A stretch of DNA of 64,000 nt from NCBI GenBank assembly GCA_014651175.1, contig BMWJ01000007.1, positions 124,001 through 188,000 on the forward strand. The letters are read 5' to 3'. The position numbers were made by a program, and so were the translations under genes. This document shows positions 44,210-52,789 of this stretch, in pieces. Source of the DNA: Streptomyces clavifer (GTDB taxonomy: Bacteria > Actinomycetota > Actinomycetes > Streptomycetales > Streptomycetaceae). Every line of letters begins with the position of its first letter. The stretch's first letter is position 1. The notes beneath the pieces were generated by a model that was given only the letters and a program-made list of their open reading frames with translations, did not search any database and was not told the DNA's origin.

Positions 44210-45379
44210 ATGACCTACACCGAAACGTCGTTGAACGCCCTGCGCCGGTCCGGGGACGAACTCGCGGACGCCACTGTCGCCGCACTCTTCGAGCGCGGCG
44301 AGGTGGGGAAGTTCAACACGCTGATGCGCTACGTCTCCACCGCCGGCGCCCCGCTCCCCGACGGACTGCCCGATGTCGCCCGGGAGTACCTGTCTGCCAC
44401 CAGTGCACCGCCGGCCTGGGTGGACTGGGAGGAGATGGAGAAGGCCCGGCTGTTCTTCATCGACAACAACGTACACATCTCCACCGCCCTGTCCTTCGCC
44501 TCCATGCCCGCCTGCTACGTCGTCCCCCATGTGGCGAAGCTGCTGTCGGCCACCCACGGACTCTCGTACCCGTCCAAGCGAATGGCGGAGACCGGGCAGT
44601 TCACCGTCTACCTGATGCAGCCGGACGCCTTCGAGGCGGGCAGCCGCTTCATCCCCGCAGCCCAGAAGGTGCGCCTCCTCCACGCCTCCATCCGCCATCA
44701 CCTGCGGCGCGAGGACCGTTGGGACACCGATGCGCTCGGGACGCCCATCTGTCAGGAGGACCTGATCGGCGGCCAGATGTTCTTCTCCCTGGTCGTGCTG
44801 GACAGCCTTCACCGGCTCGGGATCCACATGTCGGCAGAGGGCGCGGACGCGTACTACTACGCCTGGCGTGTGGTCGGCGCGATGCTCGGGGTCGACCAGG
44901 ACGCCGTACCCAAGTCGCTCGACGAAGCCAGGCAGTTCCTCGATCTGTACATGCTCCGGCACATGGGTCCTTCCGAGGAGGGCGCACACCTGACCCGCCA
45001 GCTCATCGACCTCTACGAAGAGGTCGTACCCGGAACCTTCTTCGACCCGGTCGTCTCCGCGCTCATCCGCTACCTCGTCGGCGACACCTGTGCCGACTGG
45101 CTCCAGGTGCCGCGCACCACGTGGGACACCGTCGTCGGAGCCATGCCGCATGTTCTCGGTGTCATGGAGGCCATCGAGGACCGATCACCCCTCGCCGCCC
45201 GGGCACTGGACCGCATCGGCCACCTGACCACCCTCTTCGAGCTGTCCTCCCTCACCCGCGGGCGGGTCATGCACTACGCCGTCCCCGAGGAACTCAGGAA
45301 GGACTTCGGCATCACCGACACGGTGCCCCGCACCAGCCGATGGGTGCCGCCGCCCGCAACGGTCTCCTCGGGTCACTAA
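44210..45379 (+). CDS. MpaB/rubber-oxygenase family protein (DUF2236)
   Basis: A 389-residue cytoplasmic protein of the family that includes latex-clearing protein Lcp and fungal MpaB, heme-dependent enzymes that oxidatively cleave isoprenoid chains. Family features are KRMAETG (123-129), where Lcp has its catalytic Arg/Lys/Thr, and VRLLHASIRHHL (154-165), containing the probable heme-ligand His158. AAGGAG precedes the ATG. No Tat or Sec signal is present, unlike secreted Lcp, so the substrate should be an intracellular isoprenoid. The adjacent polyprenyl synthase is the obvious source. Confidence 0.82.
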   Translation: MTYTETSLNALRRSGDELADATVAALFERGEVGKFNTLMRYVSTAGAPLPDGLPDVAREYLSATSAPPAWVDWEEMEKARLFFIDNNVHISTALSFASMPACYVVPHVAKLLSATHGLSYPSKRMAETGQFTVYLMQPDAFEAGSRFIPAAQKVRLLHASIRHHLRREDRWDTDALGTPICQEDLIGGQMFFSLVVLDSLHRLGIHMSAEGADAYYYAWRVVGAMLGVDQDAVPKSLDEARQFLDLYMLRHMGPSEEGAHLTRQLIDLYEEVVPGTFFDPVVSALIRYLVGDTCADWLQVPRTTWDTVVGAMPHVLGVMEAIEDRSPLAARALDRIGHLTTLFELSSLTRGRVMHYAVPEELRKDFGITDTVPRTSRWVPPPATVSSGH

Positions 45380-45635
45380 CGAGCTTGTGCACGGTTAGCC
45401 AGGTGATTTCGTCGTCAGCCCGCCCCGGGAACGCCCCAACGCCTCAGCGGGGCTGCGCCCACGCGGGGAACGTCTGCTTGCCAGGGACGCGCGGGTGTAA
45501 CACCAACGCCCGCCAAGCTGACGTCCTCGCAGCCCAACGCAAGGAGTGCGCCCGCATTCGAATCGAGAAAGGGCATCCGCTGGTGAGGCCGTGTCGTCGC
45601 CGAGCCGAATGACAGCGCCCTACACCTGTCCGGCT

Positions 45636-46241
45636 TCAACCCTGATCGAGCGGATGGGAGAGAGTCCGTTCCGCCCACTCTCCTGCTGCCAGTTCCGAGG
45701 CCGCACAGCCCGGTTTGCGTTCCGCCTGGTCCTGGAACAGACGCACGAATGAACGGGCGAAGCCCAGCCGGGGGTAGGCACTGACAAGGGTGTCCGTGAA
45801 GGAGATGCCGAACGCCTCCAGTCCCGTTCCAGACACATCTGCGCTGGTCCCCACCTGCAACAGCCGGCTCTCCACGTCCACTTCCGGCGCGATGTCGTCT
45901 CGCATGTGAAGCACGATCAGGTCAGCCACTCTGTCGCGTCGCTCAGTCGGCCAGCCAAGACCGGCTGTGAAAACGCGGGCCAAGTGCCCACCGGCTTCTT
46001 CAAAAGCGAGAGTGTGACTGTCAAAAGGCGGGGTGAGAGCCAGGTCGTGCAGCATCGCTGCAACGAAGAACAGTTCGCGGTCGAAGTCGAGGCCGCGAGC
46101 CTCCGCCCAGGCCGCACCGAAGAAGTAGGACCGCACAGAGTGGTGATACAGCGCGTCATCAGCGTATTCCACGCAGACTGTTCGCGCCGCCTCCGCCGCT
46201 CGTCCTATGGGTACGCGCACCCCGGCCACCTCGACCAACAT
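45636..46241 (-). CDS. HD-domain protein
   Basis: A 201-residue protein with the HD metal motif: HHSVRSYFFG supplies the first His and AAMLHDLAL the His-Asp pair, with a later Asp-containing segment. The family includes cyanamide hydratase-like and nucleotide phosphohydrolase enzymes. GAGGGG eight bases before the ATG at 46241 supports the start. Upstream are a CCCCTG microsatellite and an IS630 fragment, so the promoter region has been rearranged. Codon bias is slightly weaker than in neighbours, which suggests transfer. Confidence 0.8.
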   Translation of the reverse strand: MLVEVAGVRVPIGRAAEAARTVCVEYADDALYHHSVRSYFFGAAWAEARGLDFDRELFFVAAMLHDLALTPPFDSHTLAFEEAGGHLARVFTAGLGWPTERRDRVADLIVLHMRDDIAPEVDVESRLLQVGTSADVSGTGLEAFGISFTDTLVSAYPRLGFARSFVRLFQDQAERKPGCAASELAAGEWAERTLSHPLDQG

Positions 46242-46303
46242 TCCGCAACCCCTCACAGCCGAGCGCTACTCCCGAGGTGCAGCATAGCCAGGCCGAGCGC
46301 CCG

Positions 46304-46333
46304 CCCCTGCCCCTGCCCCTGCCCCTGCCCCTG
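46304..46333. repeat. CCCCTG hexamer microsatellite, five copies
   Basis: Five perfect head-to-tail copies of CCCCTG lie 63 bases upstream of the HD gene. Slippage would change spacing in 6-bp steps and could modulate promoter activity. Confidence 0.9.
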
Positions 46334-46379
46334 TGAACGTTCACGGCCACAGCACTGGCTTGAACGTCTGCGAGCAGTG

Positions 46380-46539
46380 TGGGGGCGAGTCCGAACGCCC
46401 GCCAGATTCGGGAGATCGCCGACTGTGACATCCCTGTGGCGGCCGCCATCGATCTGGTCGACCGATGGGTGGCGTTTTTCGGCCTTTGCTCAAGGGTTTC
46501 GACGATGACCCCGGACGCCCCATACCCGACCAACGACAA
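46380..46539 (-). pseudogene. IS630-family transposase fragment
   Basis: The reverse strand encodes VETLEQRPKNATHRSTRSMA followed by the helix-turn-helix TGMSQSAISRIWRAFGL, characteristic of IS630-family transposases. Continuation APHCSQTFK is in another frame, indicating a frameshift, and the DDE catalytic core is missing. No terminal inverted repeats were recognised. Confidence 0.75.
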
Positions 46540-46857
46540 ACCTCCGACTCAGGTCACTAGCCCGGCAGGAACTGCACGCGAGGCCACCCGCGGCCCGGAG
46601 CCTGGAGGCCCGGGGTTCCGGACTCGACGGGCCCGAGCGGCGTCGGCGCGCGCCCGGGCGGTGTGCCGGGTGCGCCGGTCAGCCGGTGTCCCGTCAGCCG
46701 GCCGCGGAGATCGTCCCGCCGTAGCGCAGACCTGCTCTCACCTGGTACGGAGCGTCCTGCCGACCGGGTGTCTGACGCAGCGGCCGACGCCTCGCCCGTG
46801 AGGCCACCCCAGCGGACGGAATGCCCTGCATGGGAACAGGCGGGAGGGGCAGACGCA
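46540..46857. other. Intergenic region, no gene seen
   Basis: This 318-bp stretch between the IS630 fragment and the STAS-like gene has no frame with consistent codon bias or similarity. A GGGAGGGG ribosome site for the next gene lies at its end. Confidence 0.45.
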
Positions 46858-47250
46858 GTGCACACGAGCCCGTTGCCGGGCCTGGAAGCGGAGGTCGCGA
46901 TGCTGTCCCACAGACGTGAACACGATGTCCTCGTCCTCACCGTGCGGGAGGACCCGGGGATCAACGGACGTGCCGAACTGGCAACCAGGATCATGGACTT
47001 CACACAGGCGTACCAGCCGTCACCGGTACTCGTCGTCATCAACGACGGTGCCGCGAGCCCTGCCACCGCCAGCGCCGTCCTGCGTGCCCATCGCCAGTGC
47101 AGCGATCTGAACGTGCTGTTCTCGGTCGCCACCCACGACGCCCCCGTGCGGCGGCTGCTGGAGGACAATGCCGACTCCCGAGGTGCAAGGCTCGTCGTCC
47201 ATCCCCGTGTCGATGTCGCTCTCGAGTCGGCATACGCCGCTGCAGCCTGA
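46858..47250 (+). CDS. STAS-like (anti-sigma antagonist fold) protein
   Basis: A small protein, 130 residues from GTG 46858 or 116 from ATG 46900; both have ribosome sites. It follows a STAS-like strand-helix order: HDVLVLTVRED, a helix RAELATRIMDF, VLVVINDG, SAVLRAHRQCSDL and NVLFSVATHD. No phosphorylatable DS/DT motif is obvious in the usual loop. It could be an anti-sigma antagonist or an effector-binding relative, and a potential target of the RsbU/RsbP-like phosphatases in this window, though nothing links them directly. Confidence 0.6.
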   Translation: MHTSPLPGLEAEVAMLSHRREHDVLVLTVREDPGINGRAELATRIMDFTQAYQPSPVLVVINDGAASPATASAVLRAHRQCSDLNVLFSVATHDAPVRRLLEDNADSRGARLVVHPRVDVALESAYAAAA

Positions 47251-47343
47251 ACCCGCACCGGGCCTCAGGGCACCCGGCCACCACGGGCAGCGGCGGCCCG
47301 CCCCCGGCCGGCCTCCCCCTGTCGGCCCGCGTCAACCCAGTTC

Positions 47344-47372
47344 GTGGCCCGGCGCCCTGTTCGCCGGGCCAC
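47344..47372 (+). terminator. Hairpin after the STAS-like gene
   Basis: GTGGCCCGGCG (47344-47354) and CGCCGGGCCAC (47362-47372) form a perfect 11-bp stem with a seven-base loop, about 95 bases past the stop. Confidence 0.75.
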
Positions 47373-47462
47373 GCGCCTGTCCTGCCTCGTTCGCATAACG
47401 GGTGCGCGGGCGCGCGACTGGCCGATGGACACGACTGCTGCCACACGCGGGAAGGGTCGGCA

Positions 47463-48617
47463 TTGCGCACACTCGTCATGACTGTATGGCGGCACACGGG
47501 ATACGAGCTCGACGCGGTGAGACGGAGTGCGAGCAGGGCCCTGCGGCACTCCGGCCCCGAGCGCGCCACTGCCGTACAGGCTCTCAAGGCAGCCGGCGCG
47601 GCCATGCTGGCCTGGGCACTGGCAGCATTCTGGATCGAGAGCCCCATGGCCCTGATGGCTCCGTGGACCGCCCTGATCCTGGTCGATACGACCGTCTACA
47701 GATCGCTGCGCGCCGGTGTGCAGCAACTGGCCATCATCTCCCTGGGCGCGGTCTGGGCCTCCGTGGCGATGTACCTCACCGATGGCAGCACGTTGCACGC
47801 CATGGCCATCTCCTTACCTCCCCTGACGCTGATAGCGGCCTATCAGCGGCTCGGCCCGCACGGCATCTACGGTGCGACCACCGCCCTGTTCGTCATCGCC
47901 TACGGTTCCTACCAGCCGGGAGAGATCGGCCACCGTCTCCTGGAGACGTTCATCGGAGCAGCCATCGGCCTCTCGGTCAACGCGTTCGTCCTGCCGCCCC
48001 TACGTCTCCACGACGTACGCTCCAACCTCCACGCCCTGGCACTCGAATGCTCCGGTCTCCTGCGAGCGATCGCCGACGGTTTGACGCAGCCATGGGGCGC
48101 GGCGGAAGCCGAGGCGTGGGAGGACCGGGCACGCAGACTCCGCAGCGCCGTGGAGGCCGTGGCGGTTGCGCGGCGGCGGTCCGCGGAGAGTACCCGTCTG
48201 AACCCGGCACGACGCCTGCGCCGCGCTCACTTCGTGCCGCATCCGCCGCCTCAGGCCGACCACCAGTGGGAGAACGTCGTGCACCACCTCACGGCGCTCA
48301 CCCGGACCATGTCCGGCATCGCGGCCCGGTCCCACGCCCTCTCCGCCCCGACGGGGAGCTTCACCCGTGACTACGCGGCTCTGGCCGGTGACCTCGCACG
48401 CCTGTGCTCGGACCGGGCCGAGGCCCTTGCCCGGTTCGAGGAGCACGGAACCACCCATCGAGAGACCGCGGTCGCCGCTTGGGAACGCTACGAGCAGCTG
48501 CTCGGCCGGCTGCACAGCCAGGCGGACAATTCGGCGACCGCCGTCGGCGGCGGCCTGCTCATCGAGATCCGTCAACTACTGGTGGCGCTGGCCCCGGAGG
48601 AACCGGGCCCGCCCTGA
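47463..48617 (+). CDS. FUSC-family membrane protein with a TTA codon
   Basis: A 384-residue protein of the fusaric-acid-resistance/aromatic-acid-exporter superfamily. About six hydrophobic helices occupy residues 40-175, including APWTALILVDTTVYRSLRAG, followed by a long helical cytoplasmic region with two histidine clusters (HFVPHPPPQADHQW). A TTA leucine codon at 47814-47816 should make synthesis depend on bldA tRNA. The start is probably TTG 47463, with GGAAGGG upstream; ATG 47478 lacks a ribosome site. Confidence 0.78.
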   Translation: MRTLVMTVWRHTGYELDAVRRSASRALRHSGPERATAVQALKAAGAAMLAWALAAFWIESPMALMAPWTALILVDTTVYRSLRAGVQQLAIISLGAVWASVAMYLTDGSTLHAMAISLPPLTLIAAYQRLGPHGIYGATTALFVIAYGSYQPGEIGHRLLETFIGAAIGLSVNAFVLPPLRLHDVRSNLHALALECSGLLRAIADGLTQPWGAAEAEAWEDRARRLRSAVEAVAVARRRSAESTRLNPARRLRRAHFVPHPPPQADHQWENVVHHLTALTRTMSGIAARSHALSAPTGSFTRDYAALAGDLARLCSDRAEALARFEEHGTTHRETAVAAWERYEQLLGRLHSQADNSATAVGGGLLIEIRQLLVALAPEEPGPP

Positions 48618-49122
48618 CAGCACCCCCATCCAGCTCCCAGCTCCCGGAAGCCACAGCACCTCACCCCTGCGCCCGACGGCCCCGGCTGGCTCTCATCCCG
48701 CGGCCCGAATCATTCGAGCGGATTCCGCCACTGCACACCGGTCCGCACCCGGAAGAGGATCACCGTCGGCCAGCGGCGATGATCCTTCCCGCTGAGTGTC
48801 CCGGCGGAGCGGACGGCGCCTTTCCGATACCGCGCGCTTCACGCATCGCCGCCCGGCTGTCACTTTCGCCGGCCCTGCGATGAGCGCCGTGAGCCCTGGC
48901 GAGGCCGGGCCGCTGACCGACGCCACGCCACACGCCCGTCCCGCCCTCCACCGCACTGAGCACGGGCGAAAGGACGAGCGTGGACACTTCCCTCGCGACC
49001 CCCTGTCCGCCCCTGCCGAATCCGGGTCCGTACAAGCACGGTGTCCAGCTCCGGCCAGTCGAAGAACAGGCGCGGCGTTGCCCACCGGGCGGGCCGGGGC
49101 GGCCCCGCGCACTGTGGGCAAT
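48618..49122. other. Intergenic region, no gene seen
   Basis: This 505-bp gap between convergent genes has no frame with codon bias in either direction. A short GGGGC/GCCCC hairpin near 49095-49107 could terminate the reverse-strand gene. Confidence 0.45.
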
Positions 49123-49818
49123 TCAGGCGCGGGCAGCCGCGGCGGCCTCGATCCAGTTCCTGAACTCGACGGCGTAGTGCCGAAGGTGGTGGTCGAGGAC
49201 CTCGTCCGGGCACGTGACCGGGAAGTAGACCGTCAGGTGGGCCGTGAAGCCGTCGGCGGTGTCGCCGAACTGGATCAGTGACCGTCCGACGACGGTGCCG
49301 TCGGCCAGGAAGAGGTTGGAGGACATCTTGCGCGGAAATTCCGACTCCGGGAGCAGTTCGTCGGCGTCCGCGGCCCAACCCAGGGCGTCCGTTCCCCAGC
49401 CGCCCATGTAGAAGGAGGCGACGTGGGGACCGATGTTCTCCACCACACGCGCTCCGATGGCGTCGGTTCCCATCACGTAGTGCTCGGGGTGTGCTGCGAG
49501 GAGTGCGCTCTCGTCGCCTGCGAACGCCTCGTCCATCCAGGCGAGGAAGGTACCCGAGCTGAGGCCTCGCGTGGCGAGGACGGTGGTGCCTGCCTTGAAG
49601 CTGCCGTCGGAGGTCCGAGCGCTTTCACGCAGGAAGGCGTTGCCTTCCTCGATGTCCGCGGCCAGGAGGTCGAGGAGCCCCTGGCGGCCCAGCAGTGTCC
49701 GGAAACGGTCCAGGGCACGGCGGGCGTAGAAGAGCTCGAGGTCGTCGATGCTCCCGGCGCCGGTGGGGCCGGCCTCGAGCGTCACGGTGACGGGCGTAAG
49801 AGTCTGGTCGTCGGTCAT
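49123..49818 (-). CDS. Unknown protein under a palindromic operator
   Basis: A 231-residue cytoplasmic protein with no recognised family. The N-terminal half is helical (ELFYARRALDRFRTLLGRQG). The C-terminal half has the mixed sequence VASFYMGGWGTDALGW, MSSNLFLADGTVVGRSLIQFG and HLTVYFPVTCPDEVLDHHL. GGGAGG precedes the ATG. A 30-bp perfect palindrome sits 17-46 bases upstream, so the gene is probably tightly repressed by a dimeric regulator. It borders the mobile-element relics. Confidence 0.72.
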   Translation of the reverse strand: MTDDQTLTPVTVTLEAGPTGAGSIDDLELFYARRALDRFRTLLGRQGLLDLLAADIEEGNAFLRESARTSDGSFKAGTTVLATRGLSSGTFLAWMDEAFAGDESALLAAHPEHYVMGTDAIGARVVENIGPHVASFYMGGWGTDALGWAADADELLPESEFPRKMSSNLFLADGTVVGRSLIQFGDTADGFTAHLTVYFPVTCPDEVLDHHLRHYAVEFRNWIEAAAAARA

Positions 49819-49834
49819 GGTCGAACCTCCCATT

Positions 49835-49864
49835 GGATGCGAATGTGAATTCACATTCGCATCC
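49835..49864. promoter_or_regulatory. 30-bp perfect palindrome
   Basis: GGATGCGAATGTGAA (49835-49849) is followed with no spacer by its exact reverse complement (49850-49864). It is AT-richer than its surroundings and lies directly before the unknown gene at 49818, as expected for an operator. Confidence 0.75.
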
Positions 49865-49892
49865 CGAGAGTACACCGAGGAGTGCACCAGCA

Positions 49893-50440
49893 CTACGGCA
49901 TCCCCCCACGCGGAGCGCACGTACGCGTTTCCATGTTCAACCTGTTCACGTTCAAGGACGTCGAGAAGCGGGCCCAGAAGCGGCGGTAGTTCTCGATCTT
50001 CCTGGCGACGACGGCGGCGGGTTCGGTGTGGTTGTCGACCTCCACGGACATCACCGGCACCCCGTCCTCCGGCGCCGTCAGCACCGCGTCCGCACGCAGA
50101 CTCCCGGGGCGGGGGTGGTGAACGTCCCTGAGACCGGGAGGGGCACCTCTGTCTCCCAGTCCGCAGATGCCCCAAGCCCGGCAGCCGGGTCAGCAGCGGA
50201 CGCACCTGCTCAGGGACTGCGGCGATGATGGTGGTGTCTGTGCGGCGGGCGACGGGTTTCGTGGGCGACGGTGAGGACTGGCGGAACGCGTCGATCGTGT
50301 CCCTGACCGCCAGGGCGTGCGGGGCGCCGGCCTTCGCCGCGTCCCGGGCGGTGGCGCCCATCTCCTTGACCGGACGCCCCACCTCCGTCGCTGCGGACGC
50401 GAGACCGGCGAAGGCCCTGGAAGGGGGGCATTCCTCTCCG
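49893..50440 (-). pseudogene. Replication-relaxation family gene broken by two frameshifts
   Basis: Three reverse-strand frames join to one protein. From the 5' side: RPVKEMGATARDAAKAGAPH then LAVRDTIDAF and VRPLLTRLPGLGH in frame one (about 50440-50185); ADWETEVPLPVSGTFTTPAPG in frame two (about 50180-50105); SLRADAVLTAPEDGVPVM then VEVDNHTEPAAVVARKIENY and RRFWAR in frame three (to 49893). The VEVDNHTE and YRRFWAR motifs are typical of replication-relaxation proteins carried by actinomycete plasmids and integrative elements. The N-terminal helix-turn-helix is missing. Confidence 0.72.
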
Positions 50441-50837
50441 CCAACCGTCGGGCAGAACGCCTCCCGGAGCTGCAGGAGAAGCAGGGCTACGAACCGGGAT
50501 CCACGCCCGATGACGGCATGGTCAGCCTGATCGACATGGTCAGCACGACCAACCTCACCGACACGGACCGCGCGTTGCGTCTGCTCGACGAAAGCAGCGA
50601 CGTTGTCCCACGGGACAGCGTGTTGAGAGTGCGCCGGGCACGGGGCACTTCCCGCACGAGGACCACCACACGCGACGGTGTCGGGCGGCGGCCGACTGGG
50701 ACGCGCTTATCACGTGCCATATCCTCGACCCGCTTACCTGGGCGTGGTGGGAAGCCGCCCACGGGAACTTCCGCCCCCTCCTCGACATCGCTACGGAGGT
50801 CATGGCCGAAGTGGCCCGTGGCGCGTGGGAGGAGTGA
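50430..50837 (+). pseudogene. Unidentified coding remnant with a frameshift
   Basis: Forward-strand codon bias and protein-like sequence run as RAERLPELQEKQGYEPGST then MVSLIDMVSTTNLTDTDRAL in one frame to about 50605, and continue in another frame as HFPHEDHHTRRCRAAADWDA, LITCHILDPLTWAWWEAAHG and a final VARGAWEE before TGA at 50835. No start codon or known domain was found. Its 5' end abuts the replication-relaxation relic on the other strand. Confidence 0.5.
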
Positions 50838-50888
50838 GGCGTTGGAGGCGTGCAGTCAAGGCAGCACCTCGCTCTCCGTGTGGGCCCG

Positions 50889-50929
50889 GCGCTTGGTGCC
50901 CCACTTCTTCAGAGCGGGACACCAAGCGC
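50889..50929 (-). terminator. Hairpin after the small secreted protein gene
   Basis: GCGCTTGGTG (50889-50898) and CACCAAGCGC (50920-50929) form a perfect 10-bp stem with a 21-base loop, ten bases past the reverse-strand stop. Confidence 0.65.
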
Positions 50930-50938
50930 GCGTGAGCG

Positions 50939-51463
50939 TCAGACAGTCGGCGATGCGGAGAAGTTGTAGCTGATCCGCCCCTTGCCGTCGTTCCTCCAGT
51001 CGATCTGCATGACGCTGTCGCCGAGGTATCGGCTACCGGCGGCGGCCTTGTGCTTCACGGTCGGGCTCGTGTAGCTCGTGTTGCCGTAGGCGTCGAGGTT
51101 GTTCAGCTTGCTGCCCAGACCATTTCCGTACGCGTACTTGGACACGGGGTCGGTCCCGGACACGCTCCGCTTGACCTGGATCAGCGCGCGTGCGTCGTTG
51201 ACGGAGGACGAGCCGGCGAAGCCCCAGGGGCCATCGACCGAGACGTACGCCTTGGTGTAGATGTAGCCCCCTTCACGCTTGGCGCAGGTCTTGACGGAGA
51301 AGTTGAAGTTGTCGTTGACCGTGTTGCCGGGGTGGTCAACCGACTTCTTCGAAGTCGTGCACTTGTAGCTGGCAGCGGACGCGGTGCCGGTGCCGAGGAC
51401 CGTAGCCCCCGCGACCAGCGCCGCCGTAGCGGCGGTAGCGGTCAGGGCGCGCGCTATGTTCAT
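50939..51463 (-). CDS. Small secreted protein of unknown function
   Basis: A 174-residue protein with a clear Sec signal peptide, alanine-rich and ending GTASA-A (about residue 31). The mature part is about 143 residues, rich in Ser, Tyr, Asn and Lys, with two cysteines (YKCTTSK and VKTCAKRE) that could pair, and a beta-rich pattern such as YIYTKAYVSVDG. GGAGAG precedes the ATG. It has its own terminator. No enzyme motif was recognised; it could be a surface or secreted binding protein. Confidence 0.75.
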   Translation of the reverse strand: MNIARALTATAATAALVAGATVLGTGTASAASYKCTTSKKSVDHPGNTVNDNFNFSVKTCAKREGGYIYTKAYVSVDGPWGFAGSSSVNDARALIQVKRSVSGTDPVSKYAYGNGLGSKLNNLDAYGNTSYTSPTVKHKAAAGSRYLGDSVMQIDWRNDGKGRISYNFSASPTV

Positions 51464-52081
51464 CAGCTCTCCTTGAAATCGTGTTCGGCAGGATCATCAC
51501 GCTCAGTGCGGTGCGCGGGGATCTCTCGGGCCCGAGGCGCAAAGGCAGCCGGGGCGGCTCATGGCTCAGCGCGTGCGCGGGGCAGCTACGCGAGCGCGAT
51601 GTCCACCCCGTGCCTGAGCATGGCTATCGCAACGCTCGACCATCCTGATCGCCCCCTAGATGCAATGATCGTGCGGCCACCCTATGCAACACTCCTTTGC
51701 AGTCCGCAACTGGTTTACGTAGGCCGCATATTGGCGCCATGCGTTCTGGGCGATCGTGGGCGCCGGTGAGGTGACGGCGGCGCGCATGCGGCTGAGGCAT
51801 GCCCACGGGCGCGCGTCATCGGGCCAGTGACTGGTCGGATCTCCCGCATCCGCTGCCGGTGACCACCCGCCCACCGCCGGCAGGCGCGGCGCTGTGGAAG
51901 ATGGGCGATGCCCTCGACCGGCCCGTACGCCCGCAGGGCAGGGGCTCAACGCTGACGATGCCATCCCTGTGCTCGACAATCCGAAGACCCTGCGGTGGTC
52001 AGGCCGGAAAGGATACCGGTGAACCGGCTTGGACAAGATGCGATATCCGGGGCGGTAATACGGTCATGCCCGCCGGTCACG
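51464..52081. other. Intergenic region next to integrase relic
   Basis: This 618-bp gap has lower coding bias, and no frame was supported. It includes the promoter of the secreted protein and probably eroded mobile-element DNA. Confidence 0.45.
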
Positions 52082-52762
52082 GAGAGGCTCGCCGGATGAC
52101 CGCGGAACCGCAGCACACCGACGTCGTCGAGGCGGAGCTGCTGCCGACCGACGAGGCGAAGACCGCCGGGGACGTCGCGACGTACGACAGCGCGACCGGC
52201 CGCCGCGCTCGCCGCGCTCGACCAGAGTGCCGTGGAGCACCTGGTGGACGCCCGGCCGCAGAAGACCCGCGCCTCCTTGCCCGCGACTGGGAGCTCTGGG
52301 CCGAGTTCCACCGCCGGCTCGCCGGGCGGACCGGCCACACGCTGCCGCTGACCGCGGTCACCAAGGGCACCCTGGTCGCCTTCGTCATCTGGCTCGACCA
52401 GATGACGAAGGCCGCGCCCAGCACCATCGCCCGCCGCATCACCGGCGTCACGGTCACCGCCCGCCGGCACGGCATCGAAGTCCTCAAGCAGGCCACGAAG
52501 GCGGGCCCGCGAGGCGCTCAAGCCGATGAAGCTCGACCCGGTACGGACGCGCGGCCGCAGCAAGGCGATCGCCGCCACCCCGGCGCACCTGAAGGCGATG
52601 AACACCTCGCCCGCGGCCCGCCCGCAGCCCATGCTCGGCCGACGCTGCGGCACCCAAGATCTGACCGAGCTCGCCAGGCTGCGCGACCGGGCCCTGGCGA
52701 CGCCGGCGTTCGGCGTTGCCGGGCAGTCCGAGGAGGTCTCCTCGCTCGGCGTGGTCCAGTAG
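52082..52762 (+). pseudogene. Tyrosine integrase gene broken by frameshifts
   Basis: The core-binding (SAM-like) domain of a site-specific recombinase is readable: RDWELWAEFHRRLAGRTGHT, LVAFVIWLDQMTKAAPSTI and RRITGVTVTARRHGIEV. It continues after a shift as MKLDPVRTRGRSKAIAAT, HLKAMN and ELARLRDRALAT. The frame changes near 52200, 52260 and 52510, and a stop at 52760 removes the catalytic Arg-His-Tyr domain. It is an inactive remnant of an integrative element. Confidence 0.75.
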
Positions 52763-52789
52763 CGCGTAGATGGGTGCGACCTCGATCCG

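Noticed and set aside
45448-45472. Possible further degenerate CRISPR repeat (GCCCACGCGGGGAACG)
   Set aside because: Only a short core resembles the I-E repeat and no second copy lies at the right spacing.
44176-45612. 478-codon forward frame overlapping the DUF2236 gene
   Set aside because: It is a different frame of the same gene with shadow composition; the family motifs are in the frame starting at 44210.
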